From an uncultured Oscillospiraceae bacterium (GTDB lineage Bacteria; Bacillota; Clostridia; Oscillospirales; Oscillospiraceae): 64,000 nucleotides of DNA. Below the pieces are notes generated by a model. The model saw only the letters and a list, made by a program, of their open reading frames with translations, was not told where the DNA came from and ran no database searches. Below are positions 1 through 6,952 of the stretch, in pieces. How positions within the stretch are numbered: the stretch's first letter is position 1; each line of letters starts with the position of its first letter. The DNA is taken from positions 62,001 to 126,000 of the forward strand of contig CAKTPV010000001.1 of NCBI GenBank assembly GCA_934591815.1, written 5' to 3'. The position numbers and the translations under genes were made by a program.

Positions 1-319
1 TAAAACGGCTCTCTTGATATGTACAAGAGAACCGTTGAAAATACAATATGACCGGAATATATAAATCGTGAAACAAAATCTATATACCGAATCGATGCGC
101 TTTTAACTTTTCTCGTGTACAAATACAATTATATGAATTGCCTTACGGCTTGTCAAGAAGCATTTTCACTTTCTTCGTATATTGTGGCTGATGAGCATTT
201 CAGACAGGACTGGTGATGAAGGCACAACAAAGTTCATAGCACAGGCTATTCATACTTACTTCGGAAATTGATTTTTCTTTGTTTATGGCGCTACTGTACA
301 CGGTCTTTCAAGACGCCCA
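1..319. other. Gene-poor left edge
   Basis: No convincing complete gene. A hairpin at about 3-36 (AACGGCTCTCTTG against CAAGAGAACCGTT) could be a terminator read on the minus strand, where it is followed by a short T run. A 26-codon open frame at 191-271 (MSISDRTGDEGTTKFIAQ and onward, ending at TGA 269-271) reads like the tail of a lost protein. It has no ribosome site and I do not recognise it. Confidence 0.4.
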
Positions 320-358
320 AAAAGACCGCCCCTGCTCATACGAACAGGGGCGGTCTTC
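320..358 (-). terminator. Rho-independent terminator of the Fic gene
   Basis: A perfect 12-bp stem (323-334 with 345-356) lies just past the fic stop codon. On the minus strand it is followed by a T run (TCTTTTTGGG). Confidence 0.8.
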
Positions 359-385
359 TAAATTGTTGCTTTTATTGGAGGATAT

Positions 386-1432
386 CTAATTCAGTCTGAA
401 ATAGCAGGTATTCTTCCCGCGACCTTCTTTTTTCAATTCTCCGGCGGCAACCAGCTTGCGCAAGGCCCCCTCAATGGAACTGTCGCTGAGCGTCGGGCAA
501 AGTTCCCGGATGTCCTGCTTATTGAATCGCCCGATTCTATTCTTGCTTGCTCTGCGCACCATTTCCAGTGCGGGCAGCTTGGTTTCCACAAGCACCACGC
601 GATCCTCAAAGTCCTTATAGGCCGCAAGGATCGTTCCGAGCAGGTACTTGATGAAAGGCACTACATCCTCGGTGCCTTCGTGCCAGCCGGTTTGCGCCTG
701 TGCAAGCGCATCGTAGTACAGATCCTTGTTTTTGGCGATTTTGGCTTCAAGGGAGATATACTTGCCGACATAAAAGCCGTTTCGGTACAGAAGCAGCGTC
801 GTGAGCAAGCGGCTCATTCTTCCGTTTCCGTCATTGAAGGGGTGGATGCACAGAAAGTCATGGATGAACACCGGAATCGTAATCAACGGCTCCAGTTCCA
901 TATTCCCGATTACGCGGTTGTATTCCTCGCAGATTCTGTCCAGTGCTTCCGGCGTTTCATAAGGGGCAAGCGGTGTGAACAGCGTTTCCACATGACCGTC
1001 CGGATAGGTGGCAGTGATATAGTTCTGCGTAGCTTTGGTGCGGCCCGCAAGCGGGTTATTCATGTGGCTGTACAGGATTTTATGAAGCTGCAGGATATAG
1101 TTCTGCGTAATTGGAATCGCGTCAAAGCTCTCGTGAATGATACTCAGCACATCGCGGTATCCGGCAATTTCCTGCTCGTCACGGTTTCTCGGCGTGGTTT
1201 TCTCCTCGACGAGCTGCCGGATTCGGGTACTCGTGGTGACGATGCCCTCGATGGCATTCGATGCCTCGGTGCTCTGTATCTTGGCAATCTCCACGAGCTT
1301 TTCGAGCTCCTCCGGGCGCTGCTTCAAATACAGCTCCTGCTTGCCGGCTTCCTTGTATATGGCCGCAATCAGGCCAAGAACATCCGAGTCCCATTTTTGT
1401 TCCTTAATTGCGGAGTAATTGAAGGTTCTCAT
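386..1432 (-). CDS. Fic-domain protein (AMP-transferase type)
   Basis: A 348-residue Fic protein, probably cytosolic. The Fic motif HPFNDGNGRMSR is intact at residues 197-208: the catalytic His, the Asp/Gly phosphate loop and the Arg are all present. Known family chemistry is transfer of AMP from ATP to a hydroxyl side chain of a target protein. A (S/T)xxxE(G/N) inhibitory-helix motif (SNAIEG, residues 58-63) sits N-terminal to the Fic core, as in self-inhibited class II Fic proteins. The last ~70 residues look like a winged helix-turn-helix (IRELCPTLSDSSIEGALRKL). The start is supported by AGAGAGGTGAGGGA directly upstream and a good promoter. It is a single-gene unit closed by a terminator. 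The target is unknown. Confidence 0.9.
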   Translation of the reverse strand: MRTFNYSAIKEQKWDSDVLGLIAAIYKEAGKQELYLKQRPEELEKLVEIAKIQSTEASNAIEGIVTTSTRIRQLVEEKTTPRNRDEQEIAGYRDVLSIIHESFDAIPITQNYILQLHKILYSHMNNPLAGRTKATQNYITATYPDGHVETLFTPLAPYETPEALDRICEEYNRVIGNMELEPLITIPVFIHDFLCIHPFNDGNGRMSRLLTTLLLYRNGFYVGKYISLEAKIAKNKDLYYDALAQAQTGWHEGTEDVVPFIKYLLGTILAAYKDFEDRVVLVETKLPALEMVRRASKNRIGRFNKQDIRELCPTLSDSSIEGALRKLVAAGELKKEGRGKNTCYFRLN

Positions 1433-1460
1433 TCCCTCACCTCTCTTTGTTTTCCCTTAA

Positions 1461-1489
1461 ATGATATCGAAAAATAAGAGAATAGTCAA
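1461..1489 (-). promoter_or_regulatory. Sigma-A promoter of fic
   Basis: On the minus strand, TTGACT (1484-1489) and TATCAT (1461-1466) are separated by exactly 17 bp, about 28 bp upstream of the fic start codon. Confidence 0.75.
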
Positions 1490-1897
1490 TAGGCTGTGCC
1501 ATAAATCCCTTACTATTATGTCCGTATTAAGGGATTTATACCCAGGGAGCAAGAAAGGTACCTCTGCCTATCTACCTGCCTATTCTTTGTCTATAGCGAT
1601 GCAATTTCTGCGCCTCTTATCCTTGCACAAAGGACTTGCTTAACCTTTCCAGCAGAGGTAAAATACAGCAAACTGAAGTGTCGATTCACTCGTCTGTAGC
1701 ACTTTGGCAAACCATAAAAACCGCTTTCTATCCCCTGTCGCGAGGGTGTTCAGAAAGCGGTTTTTGACCACATGTTTGACTACAGACAGCCGTGGAGTGT
1801 GCGGAAACAGTGGAGCCAAGAGTTGCGAAGAGCACCTGTAATAAACTAAAATTGGCTATAAAGCGGCTAAAAAAGTAGAAAAATTCTTATTCAAAAG
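1490..1897. other. Intergenic: inverted repeat, terminator, short direct repeat
   Basis: No gene is supported. A 12-bp perfect inverted repeat (ATAAATCCCTTA 1501-1512 with 1528-1539) lies just upstream of the fic promoter. A 14-bp hairpin flanked by A and T runs (1716-1765) is a good bidirectional terminator. The 14-mer TATTCTTTGTCTAT at about 1581 recurs at about 1981. Confidence 0.5.
1716..1765. terminator. Bidirectional terminator
   Basis: AAAAACCGCTTTCT (1716-1729) pairs perfectly with AGAAAGCGGTTTTT (1752-1765), giving U-tracts on either strand. Confidence 0.7.
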
Positions 1898-1942
1898 TTT
1901 GGGACCAGGAGACCGTGCGTTCGAGCCGCACTACTCGGACCA
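1898..1942 (+). pseudogene. 3' half of tRNA-Pro(UGG), probable attachment-site remnant
   Basis: Reads as an anticodon loop TTTGGGA (UGG), 3' anticodon stem CCAGG, 5-nt variable loop, T arm GTGCG-TTCGAGC-CGCAC, acceptor strand TACTCGG, discriminator A and encoded CCA. The 5' anticodon stem and everything before it are missing: the bases before the loop are not CCTGG. Loss exactly at the anticodon loop is what a tyrosine-integrase crossover in a tRNA gene leaves behind. Confidence 0.75.
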
Positions 1943-1980
1943 AAACCCCTCTGAAATCGTTGATTTCAGAGGGGTTTTCT
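1942..1980 (+). terminator. Terminator directly after the tRNA-Pro fragment
   Basis: A 17-bp perfect stem (1942-1958 with 1962-1978) and a 3-nt loop ending in GGGGTTTTCTT start at the A of the CCA end, as expected for the native tRNA terminator. Confidence 0.8.
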
Positions 1981-2047
1981 TATTCTTTGTCTATTGCGGC
2001 GCAGGAGGTGAGAATTTTGGAATTAAATTTAGTTGTTCAGCTTTTCG

Positions 2048-2076
2048 ATGACAAACACCCGTGGGTGTGTTATAAT
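2048..2076 (+). promoter_or_regulatory. Promoter with inverted repeat in its spacer
   Basis: ATGACA (2048-2053), 17 bp, TATAAT (2071-2076). The spacer contains ACACCC-GT-GGGTGT (2056-2069), an inverted repeat placed where a repressor would block polymerase. Confidence 0.5.
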
Positions 2077-2133
2077 TAATTATAGACGCCGTTACTTCCA
2101 ATTAATATTTACGCACTTTTGAGTGGTGAGGCT

Positions 2134-3122
2134 ATGCTTTTTTCTGATTTTATAAAAGACAGTTTGCTGGGTAAAAACAACATCGCTTGGAATTATTATC
2201 ATTATGCAAATATCAATACAGATAATATTCTGCATGCGGATACATCAGCTGAATTTATACGAAAATACTTTAAAAATGGTGAAAAGGAGTTGCCACTACT
2301 CCTTAACCCCGAATATGCGGCAGCATTTCTTAAAGACTACTTTTTAGCCGCACGTAAGGAACGGGTTCTCTTTTTCGAATTCGCTAGGCAATACGCACTT
2401 CCCCCTGAACGTGCAATACATACTGTTTCCGGTTTCTTTTTGGGTTTGCTAATTGAGAGTTGCTTAAATGCTGAAAACTCGCTTTCAATTGAGAACCCGG
2501 GATATTTCCCTTTTTCTTATTTTTGGTTTCTGACATTTCTGTACCATGATTATGGCTATTGCGTGGTAGAAAGAGATGATTCCCCGATCGCTATACCGAC
2601 AAGAGCGCCCATTCCTAACAACAATTATTCTCAATTTGGTCCTAGAATTTGCTTTGGCGAGTATGCTGCTCTGCGTAAAGTAAAAGCCGAACTTGGGATT
2701 ACCCTTTCCCCATTTTCTTCCTATCCTGGCACGCTTAACAGTGCATCACATAGGCAAAAAGTGAACTTGGAAAGTGGGATACTTCGAGAGCTTACACAAC
2801 GGTCATGTGCAATAGGCGGTCATCCAGAATTGCAATTAAATACCGGTGCGAGGATATATCATCATCAGTATACAAGTACGGTCATATCCTTACTATTGCG
2901 GATACATTGGAACCAATAAAGGCATATGAGAAGATTAACCCCGAAACTGTATCCGAATCAATTAATATCGAATATATGCCAGGATCTCACAAACTCCCTT
3001 TTTCAAGCAGCAATAATGCTGTTAATATTAGTGAGCTTCATCGACGAGCCAAGGGACTTGAAGAATGGACTTCTGCGCGCTGTACTGAAATAACAGGAGG
3101 CGCATTCACTTTATATCTATAA
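2134..3122 (+). pseudogene. HD-like protein, frameshifted
   Basis: Two open frames read as one protein. The first (2134-2919) contains FLYHDYGY, an HD-domain-like His-Asp pair. It drifts out of frame near 2870-2890, and the second frame (2805-3122) continues with GHILTIADTLEPIKAYEK, the kind of helix that follows in HD-domain proteins. The frame change is -1 (or +2). I place the start at ATG 2134, preceded by GGTGAGG; a TTG five codons earlier is less likely. HD domains usually hydrolyse phosphate esters, and the substrate here is unknown. If the frameshift is real the gene is dead. A sequencing error or programmed shift cannot be excluded. Confidence 0.5.
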
Positions 3123-3151
3123 CTGTCTTTCAGGATGGTATAACAACATGG

Positions 3152-3197
3152 CTGGTCTGAGTACTGACAATCCAGTACGCAGACCAGCGTCCCTTTT
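3152..3197 (+). terminator. Terminator after the HD-like gene
   Basis: The 15-nt arms CTGGTCTGAGTACTG and CAGTACGCAGACCAG (3152-3166, 3173-3187, one mismatch) are followed by CGTCCCTTTTTG. Confidence 0.65.
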
Positions 3198-3316
3198 TGC
3201 TCTCCCTTCTTCCTCCGTTTACCTTTCTTCTCCTCCAGTGGCCGCCCATCGTCCTCAAACCTTCCGCGTACTGTTATAGTCCTCTGCAAAATTATATGAA
3301 CCTCTGACATTAGCCG

Positions 3317-3359
3317 GCAAAATTAACGGCTGTCTATTGTAGACAGCCGTTAATTTTGC
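3317..3359. repeat. 19-bp perfect inverted repeat at the 3' edge of the IS66 passenger genes
   Basis: GCAAAATTAACGGCTGTCT (3317-3335) pairs perfectly with 3341-3359 around a 5-nt loop, and overlaps the stop codon of the neighbouring minus-strand ORF. It can act as a transcription stop. It does not resemble the IS66 terminal repeat seen at 6287-6306. Confidence 0.6.
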
Positions 3360-3733
3360 TATTCCTTGTATTTACTAAAATCCATCCATTCCCCGAGGGG
3401 ACGTTTACTTTCGCCGTAGCATTTATCTAGATATAGGTTGCGGTATGGATTATAAAGTTTGCGGACTTTCTGCGCTTGCTCATAGAGGTCTGCGTCAATT
3501 CTCTTGCAGGCCCGTTCTAAAAATGTGCCTCCGGATAAAAGCTCAGCCTCTTCGCAATGGACAACAAGGCCCATAAAGAAGTCTGGCTCATCCAGTAAAT
3601 ACTTTCCTCGCTTGTAAGGATACCTTGCGAATACCGCGTCGTATTTCCGGGGAAGCTGGTCTAGTTCTTCTTTGTGCCGTGGGTAATTTGCGAGGGCCTT
3701 CCTGTAGGGTTTGGCTGGCGCTCTCCTCTCCAT
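3359..3733 (-). CDS. Hypothetical IS66 passenger protein
   Basis: A 124-codon frame rich in charged and aromatic residues (DFFMGLVVHCEEAELLSGG, then KVRKLYNPYRNLYLDKCYGE). It overlaps the end of the preceding passenger ORF by about 70 bp, so the true start is probably one of the later codons and not the ATG at 3733. There are no recognisable catalytic motifs and no membrane segments. It lies downstream of tnpC inside the element and probably belongs to it. No function can be proposed. Confidence 0.45.
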   Translation of the reverse strand: MERRAPAKPYRKALANYPRHKEELDQLPRKYDAVFARYPYKRGKYLLDEPDFFMGLVVHCEEAELLSGGTFLERACKRIDADLYEQAQKVRKLYNPYRNLYLDKCYGESKRPLGEWMDFSKYKE

Positions 3734-4062
3734 TTGCCAGCTTCTCCGTAGACCTTCCCGTGAAAGACCGCAGGGAATGATATTCTGTGGTCCCTGAGGA
3801 TCTCTGCGGCATTCGGCACTGTCTTTCTGCCGTTCTTTGGGAATATCACTCTGTTTTCACATTCCCCTGTGGAGATCTGGAGAGCGGTACAATCTTTGTT
3901 GAATCGAAGCTGGACGGGTATCTTTGCCAGTATTTCTGCCACTTTGCTGCTGAGTAATACGCTGCCGGTTTCCTCTACTCTGACATACATGACGGCCTGT
4001 GGAGCGGACGGGGTGACAAGAATGCTAAATTCTTCGTCTGGCATGTTTTTCAGATCCAACAT
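3661..4062 (-). CDS. Small IS66-associated protein
   Basis: 133 residues starting MLDLKNMPDEEFSILVTP and ending GKWRGERQPNP followed by a basic tail. Proteins of this form are commonly found directly after tnpC in Clostridia IS66 copies, and it sits only 18 bp past the tnpC end here, so co-transcription with the transposition genes is likely. The role is unknown. Unlike tnpC, this reading frame looks intact. Confidence 0.55.
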   Translation of the reverse strand: MLDLKNMPDEEFSILVTPSAPQAVMYVRVEETGSVLLSSKVAEILAKIPVQLRFNKDCTALQISTGECENRVIFPKNGRKTVPNAAEILRDHRISFPAVFHGKVYGEAGKWRGERQPNPTGRPSQITHGTKKN

Positions 4063-4080
4063 AGTATTTCTCCTTTTTCT

Positions 4081-5442
4081 TTATTTTGGAGCAGAAATTC
4101 TGCATTCCAACGGAGCGTTTTCTGGCAGCAGCGCGGCAATATCTTCCGGTTTGGACAAATCTGCCTGAGCCGCCACGCGAAGAATGTGAGAAAGGTACTT
4201 ATAGGGATCTAATCCATATTCCACGGAGGTACGTATTAAACTGAAGATGACAGCACTTCCTGCGGCGCCCCTGGGTGTATTGGCAACCAGGAAATTCTTT
4301 CGGTCAATCACAAAGGGCTTGATACTTCGCTCTGCCCGGTTATTTGAGATCTCTAACCCCCCATCTGTCAGGTAGTTGGTCAGGTAAGGCCATTGTCCTT
4401 TCAGATAGGTCAGAGCCTTTCCCAACGCAGACTTTGGCGCGGCATTCCGAATACTTGCCCACGACCACAAGGCGTCTAAAACAGGCTTTGCCTGCTCCAG
4501 CCGCTGTTTGTACCGTTCTGTCGGTGCTTTGCCTTCCAGCACTTGTTCTATTTCAAACAGCAGATTGCAGTATGCCAACCCCTGCGCAGCGGAACTCCCC
4601 TTGACTTTTCCCTTCGGCAAAGCCTTCACCGCTTCATCGAATTTCCTGCGGGCGTGAGCCCAGCAGCCTACTATGGTGATCCCCTCCGGAAGATTACGAT
4701 ACCCGGCATAGCTATCCGTATAAAGATACCCGTGGAACCCATTCAGGAAATCCTTTGGATGCTTTCCACCACGCCCTGGCTGGTATTCATACAGTACAAT
4801 GGGCTTTTGCGTATCTCCGCTGGTACGGTAAAGCCACATATAACTGTTGCTCTGAGGTGTCTTTCCGGGCTCATGAAGAACCTGAAGTGTTGTTTCATCT
4901 GCATGGAGAGCACCTCGCGGGTATTCAGTTCCCTGTGCAGCTGGTCATACACCGGCTTTAAGAGATCTTCCGCCGCAGGGAGGATCCAGTTGGACAATGA
5001 TTTTCAGCTTATTTACAACTTCCTTACCGATCTCTGCCAGTTCTCCGCCGCATTCAGGGCAGGCCTACGCCTCTGCTTCCAGTCGGTGTTCGATCCTCTC
5101 TACAGGAACATTCTCCGGCAGCTTGTCCAGCGTATATTCGTGCTTCTTGTGCCGCTTGTGGGCGGCCACGACTGTCACATTTTTCTCGCCGTTGTTTATT
5201 TCCGTAAATACTTCCGCTTCGTTAAACAGGAAGCTCAATTGCTCATAGAGAGCGTCCTCACTCTTTTCGGAAGATGCGCCGAAGCGTTTGTGCTGTGCAA
5301 GACGCCGTGCTTCCATAAGCATATCCACACGACTCTCAAGCTCAGAAACGCGCTTGCTCTGAGCCTGAAGTTTTTTATATTCCGCCCTGGAAATGGTAAC
5401 TGTTTCAGGAACGCCGGCTTGAAGAAAATCGATCTTTTTCAT
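4081..5442 (-). pseudogene. tnpC: IS66 transposase TnpC, disrupted
   Basis: The N-terminal part (5065-5442: coiled-coil-like leader plus AQHKRFGASSEKSED) ends at an in-frame TAG. After the TAG the same frame continues with CPECGGELAEIGKEVVNKL, the zinc-binding stretch of IS66 transposases. About 90 residues are then missing and the frame shifts at the junction near 4990. The C-terminal catalytic part (4081-4839) is well preserved (MWLYRTSGDTQ, GYLYTDSYAGY, CWAHARRKF, ISNNRAERSIKPFVIDRKN). One nonsense codon, one internal deletion and at least one frameshift make it non-functional. Confidence 0.85.
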
Positions 5443-5495
5443 GTGCCAATTATATCATATTAGGGCAGGAAAGTACAGAAAAAAGCAATTCTTTC

Positions 5496-5852
5496 TCAGA
5501 TAATTTCAAACTCGTTTACCTTCCTGTGTGCCTTTGGTTGGTCAATACTCAGTCCCTCCATGAGCCAGCGGTATTGCTGTGTCGTGAGCGCTCTGGCTTC
5601 GCTTTCTTTCCGTGGCCACTGGAAAACGCCTGACTCCAAACGTTTGCAGAGGAGGAGAAAACCGTTGCCCTCCCAATACAAAGCCTTGATCCTGTCCCGT
5701 CTCCTGCCGCAGAAAAGAAACAGGCAATTCTCAACGGGATCCAATGCGAATTGCCTCTTGACCAGCGCGACCAACCCGTCAATCCCAAGTCGAAGATCCG
5801 TATAGCCGCAGGCGATATAGACCCTGTCTGCTCCAGCAAAATCGTTCAGCAT
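5496..5852 (-). CDS. tnpB: IS66 accessory protein TnpB
   Basis: A full-length 118-residue IS66 Orf2 protein: VYIACGYTDLRLGIDGL at the N-terminus, then LFLFCGRRRDRIKALYWEG and GFLLLCKRLESGVFQWP, the three conserved blocks of the family. It overlaps the end of tnpA by 7 bp, the usual translational coupling. It is required for IS66 transposition, though its biochemical role is not settled in the literature I know. Intact here despite the loss of tnpC. Confidence 0.9.
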   Translation of the reverse strand: MLNDFAGADRVYIACGYTDLRLGIDGLVALVKRQFALDPVENCLFLFCGRRRDRIKALYWEGNGFLLLCKRLESGVFQWPRKESEARALTTQQYRWLMEGLSIDQPKAHRKVNEFEII

Positions 5853-6184
5853 GACCGCAATACCCGGAGCACAGTCTCCAATGTTGTGGTATCCGCGCCG
5901 CTGTAAACGTCCACCTCAGCACCCGCAATGTGGATTTTTACGGCAATCTGTCCGGAACTCTCAACTCTGGACGGTGTTACTTCCACAAATCCATTGTTCT
6001 GTGGATGTGCGTTCGCCAGTTCCTGAAACAGCCGCCGCTGCCAGTAGTAATATGTCTTCTCCGAAATGCCATTTTCCTGACACCATGTCCGTACTGTCAT
6101 CCCGCTGCTGCGACAGGCAACAATTTTTCTGCTCCACTGCTCCAGCCGGTTCTGCTTGGATATGTTTTGCAAGCTTTGCTCCAT
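5846..6184 (-). CDS. tnpA: IS66 accessory protein TnpA (helix-turn-helix)
   Basis: 112 residues beginning MEQSLQNISKQNRL. The segment CRSSGMTVRTWCQENGISEK, followed by YYYWQRRL, is the IS3/IS66 Orf1-type helix-turn-helix. The start is placed at 6184 because GGGGGGCGAAGAAG lies just upstream; an earlier in-frame ATG at 6238 would put the leader hairpin inside the coding region. It probably binds the element ends. The reading frame is intact. Confidence 0.8.
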   Translation of the reverse strand: MEQSLQNISKQNRLEQWSRKIVACRSSGMTVRTWCQENGISEKTYYYWQRRLFQELANAHPQNNGFVEVTPSRVESSGQIAVKIHIAGAEVDVYSGADTTTLETVLRVLRSC

Positions 6185-6205
6185 TCTTCTTCGCCCCCCA
6201 ATGTA

Positions 6206-6242
6206 CCAAATGTCTCCCCTGCAGTCTAAGGGAGACATTTGG
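6206..6242 (-). promoter_or_regulatory. Hairpin in the tnpA leader
   Basis: CCAAATGTCTCCC (6206-6218) and GGGAGACATTTGG (6230-6242) form a perfect 13-bp inverted repeat 22 bp before the tnpA start. Inference: an RNA structure limiting transposase expression or read-through from outside promoters, as in other insertion sequences. Confidence 0.5.
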
Positions 6243-6360
6243 AGTTTGGGATATTATCTCATAAGGTTTGCTTGCAGAACAAGACACGGGGAGATTTGAC
6301 GCTTACACTTATTGTACATTATCCAAGTGCACTTCAAAAATTGAACTTATAACGCAGGAA

Positions 6361-6384
6361 AATCGCCTTTTTAGGCGGTTTTTC
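6361..6384 (-). terminator. Terminator after the tRNA-Pro(CGG) fragment
   Basis: AATCGCCT and AGGCGGTT (6361-6368, 6373-6380, one G-U pair) with T-rich flanks, 14 bp beyond the CCA end on the minus strand. Confidence 0.55.
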
Positions 6385-6393
6385 CAAGAAAGG

Positions 6394-6438
6394 TGGTCCG
6401 AGTGACAGGATTCGAACCTGCGGCATCTTGCTCCCGAA
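6394..6438 (-). pseudogene. 3' half of tRNA-Pro(CGG), probable attachment-site remnant
   Basis: On the minus strand: anticodon loop TTCGGGA (CGG), stem GCAAG, variable ATGCC, T arm GCAGG-TTCGAAT-CCTGT, acceptor CACTCGG, discriminator A, CCA. The required 5' stem CTTGC is absent (the flank reads ATAAG). The break is again exactly at the 5' side of the anticodon loop, as in the fragment at 1898-1942, but in the opposite orientation. Confidence 0.75.
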
Positions 6439-6952
6439 CTTATCGAGAACACTTTTTCTACTCGATTATAGCGATTTTGGCACTTTTTAATTTGTTTTAC
6501 TTACTTTTTGGCACTCTTATCTCCGCTGTTTCCGGGTGTTCCATCGCCGCCTGTGGTAATCTATGTGGTCAAAAACTCTTCCCGCCCGGTTTTCGGTGAA
6601 GATTCACCGGTGTCGGATGGGAAGCGTTTCTCATTGCTGTTGGCTGCATTGTAACTCTGAGCAGGGTGTTATGCAAGTCGTTTCTGCGCAGACGGCAACT
6701 CAAAATTTGCGGGGCAATAAACAAAGAAATAGCGAAAATGGATTCTTCAAGAACATATAAGAGGATTGCTTTTGCCACCCAATTGTTATATACTAAAAAT
6801 GCCGTGTGACATGTTTCTCTGAAGCGAGGGTTATGGACACAGAAAACCCATTTGATTTCAATGGATTTATGAACACCAAAAAATCTGCGCAAGCAATTAA
6901 TTATTTATTATAAATAGTGCAGTGTGACATCTTCCGATGGAGGTATGTGTGC
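6439..6952. other. Intergenic stretch without a supported gene
   Basis: AT-rich. Short frames here have no ribosome sites. Two related blocks end in GCCGTGTGACAT (about 6801-6812) and GCAGTGTGACAT (about 6918-6929), each preceded by a similar AT-rich run. This looks like a partial duplication of the leader of the next gene, or a pair of protein-binding sites. Confidence 0.35.

Larger units (their letters stand above)
3317..6306 (-). mobile_element. Decayed IS66-family element
   Basis: Order on the minus strand is terminal repeat, tnpA, tnpB, tnpC (broken), then two passenger ORFs. The tnpA-proximal end reads GTAAGCGTCAAATCTCCCCG on the minus strand (6287-6306), the usual GTAAGCG start of IS66 ends. 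I find no matching inverted copy at the low-coordinate side, so that border is a guess. With tnpC destroyed the copy should not move by itself. Confidence 0.7.

Noticed and set aside
680..1477. 265-codon plus-strand frame over the Fic gene
   Set aside because: The minus strand encodes an intact Fic motif with promoter, ribosome site and terminator. The plus frame has none.
6393..6599. Small plus-strand ORF starting MVRVTGFEPAAS
   Set aside because: A common false ORF produced by reading the antisense of tRNA 3' ends. It lies on the tRNA-Pro(CGG) fragment.
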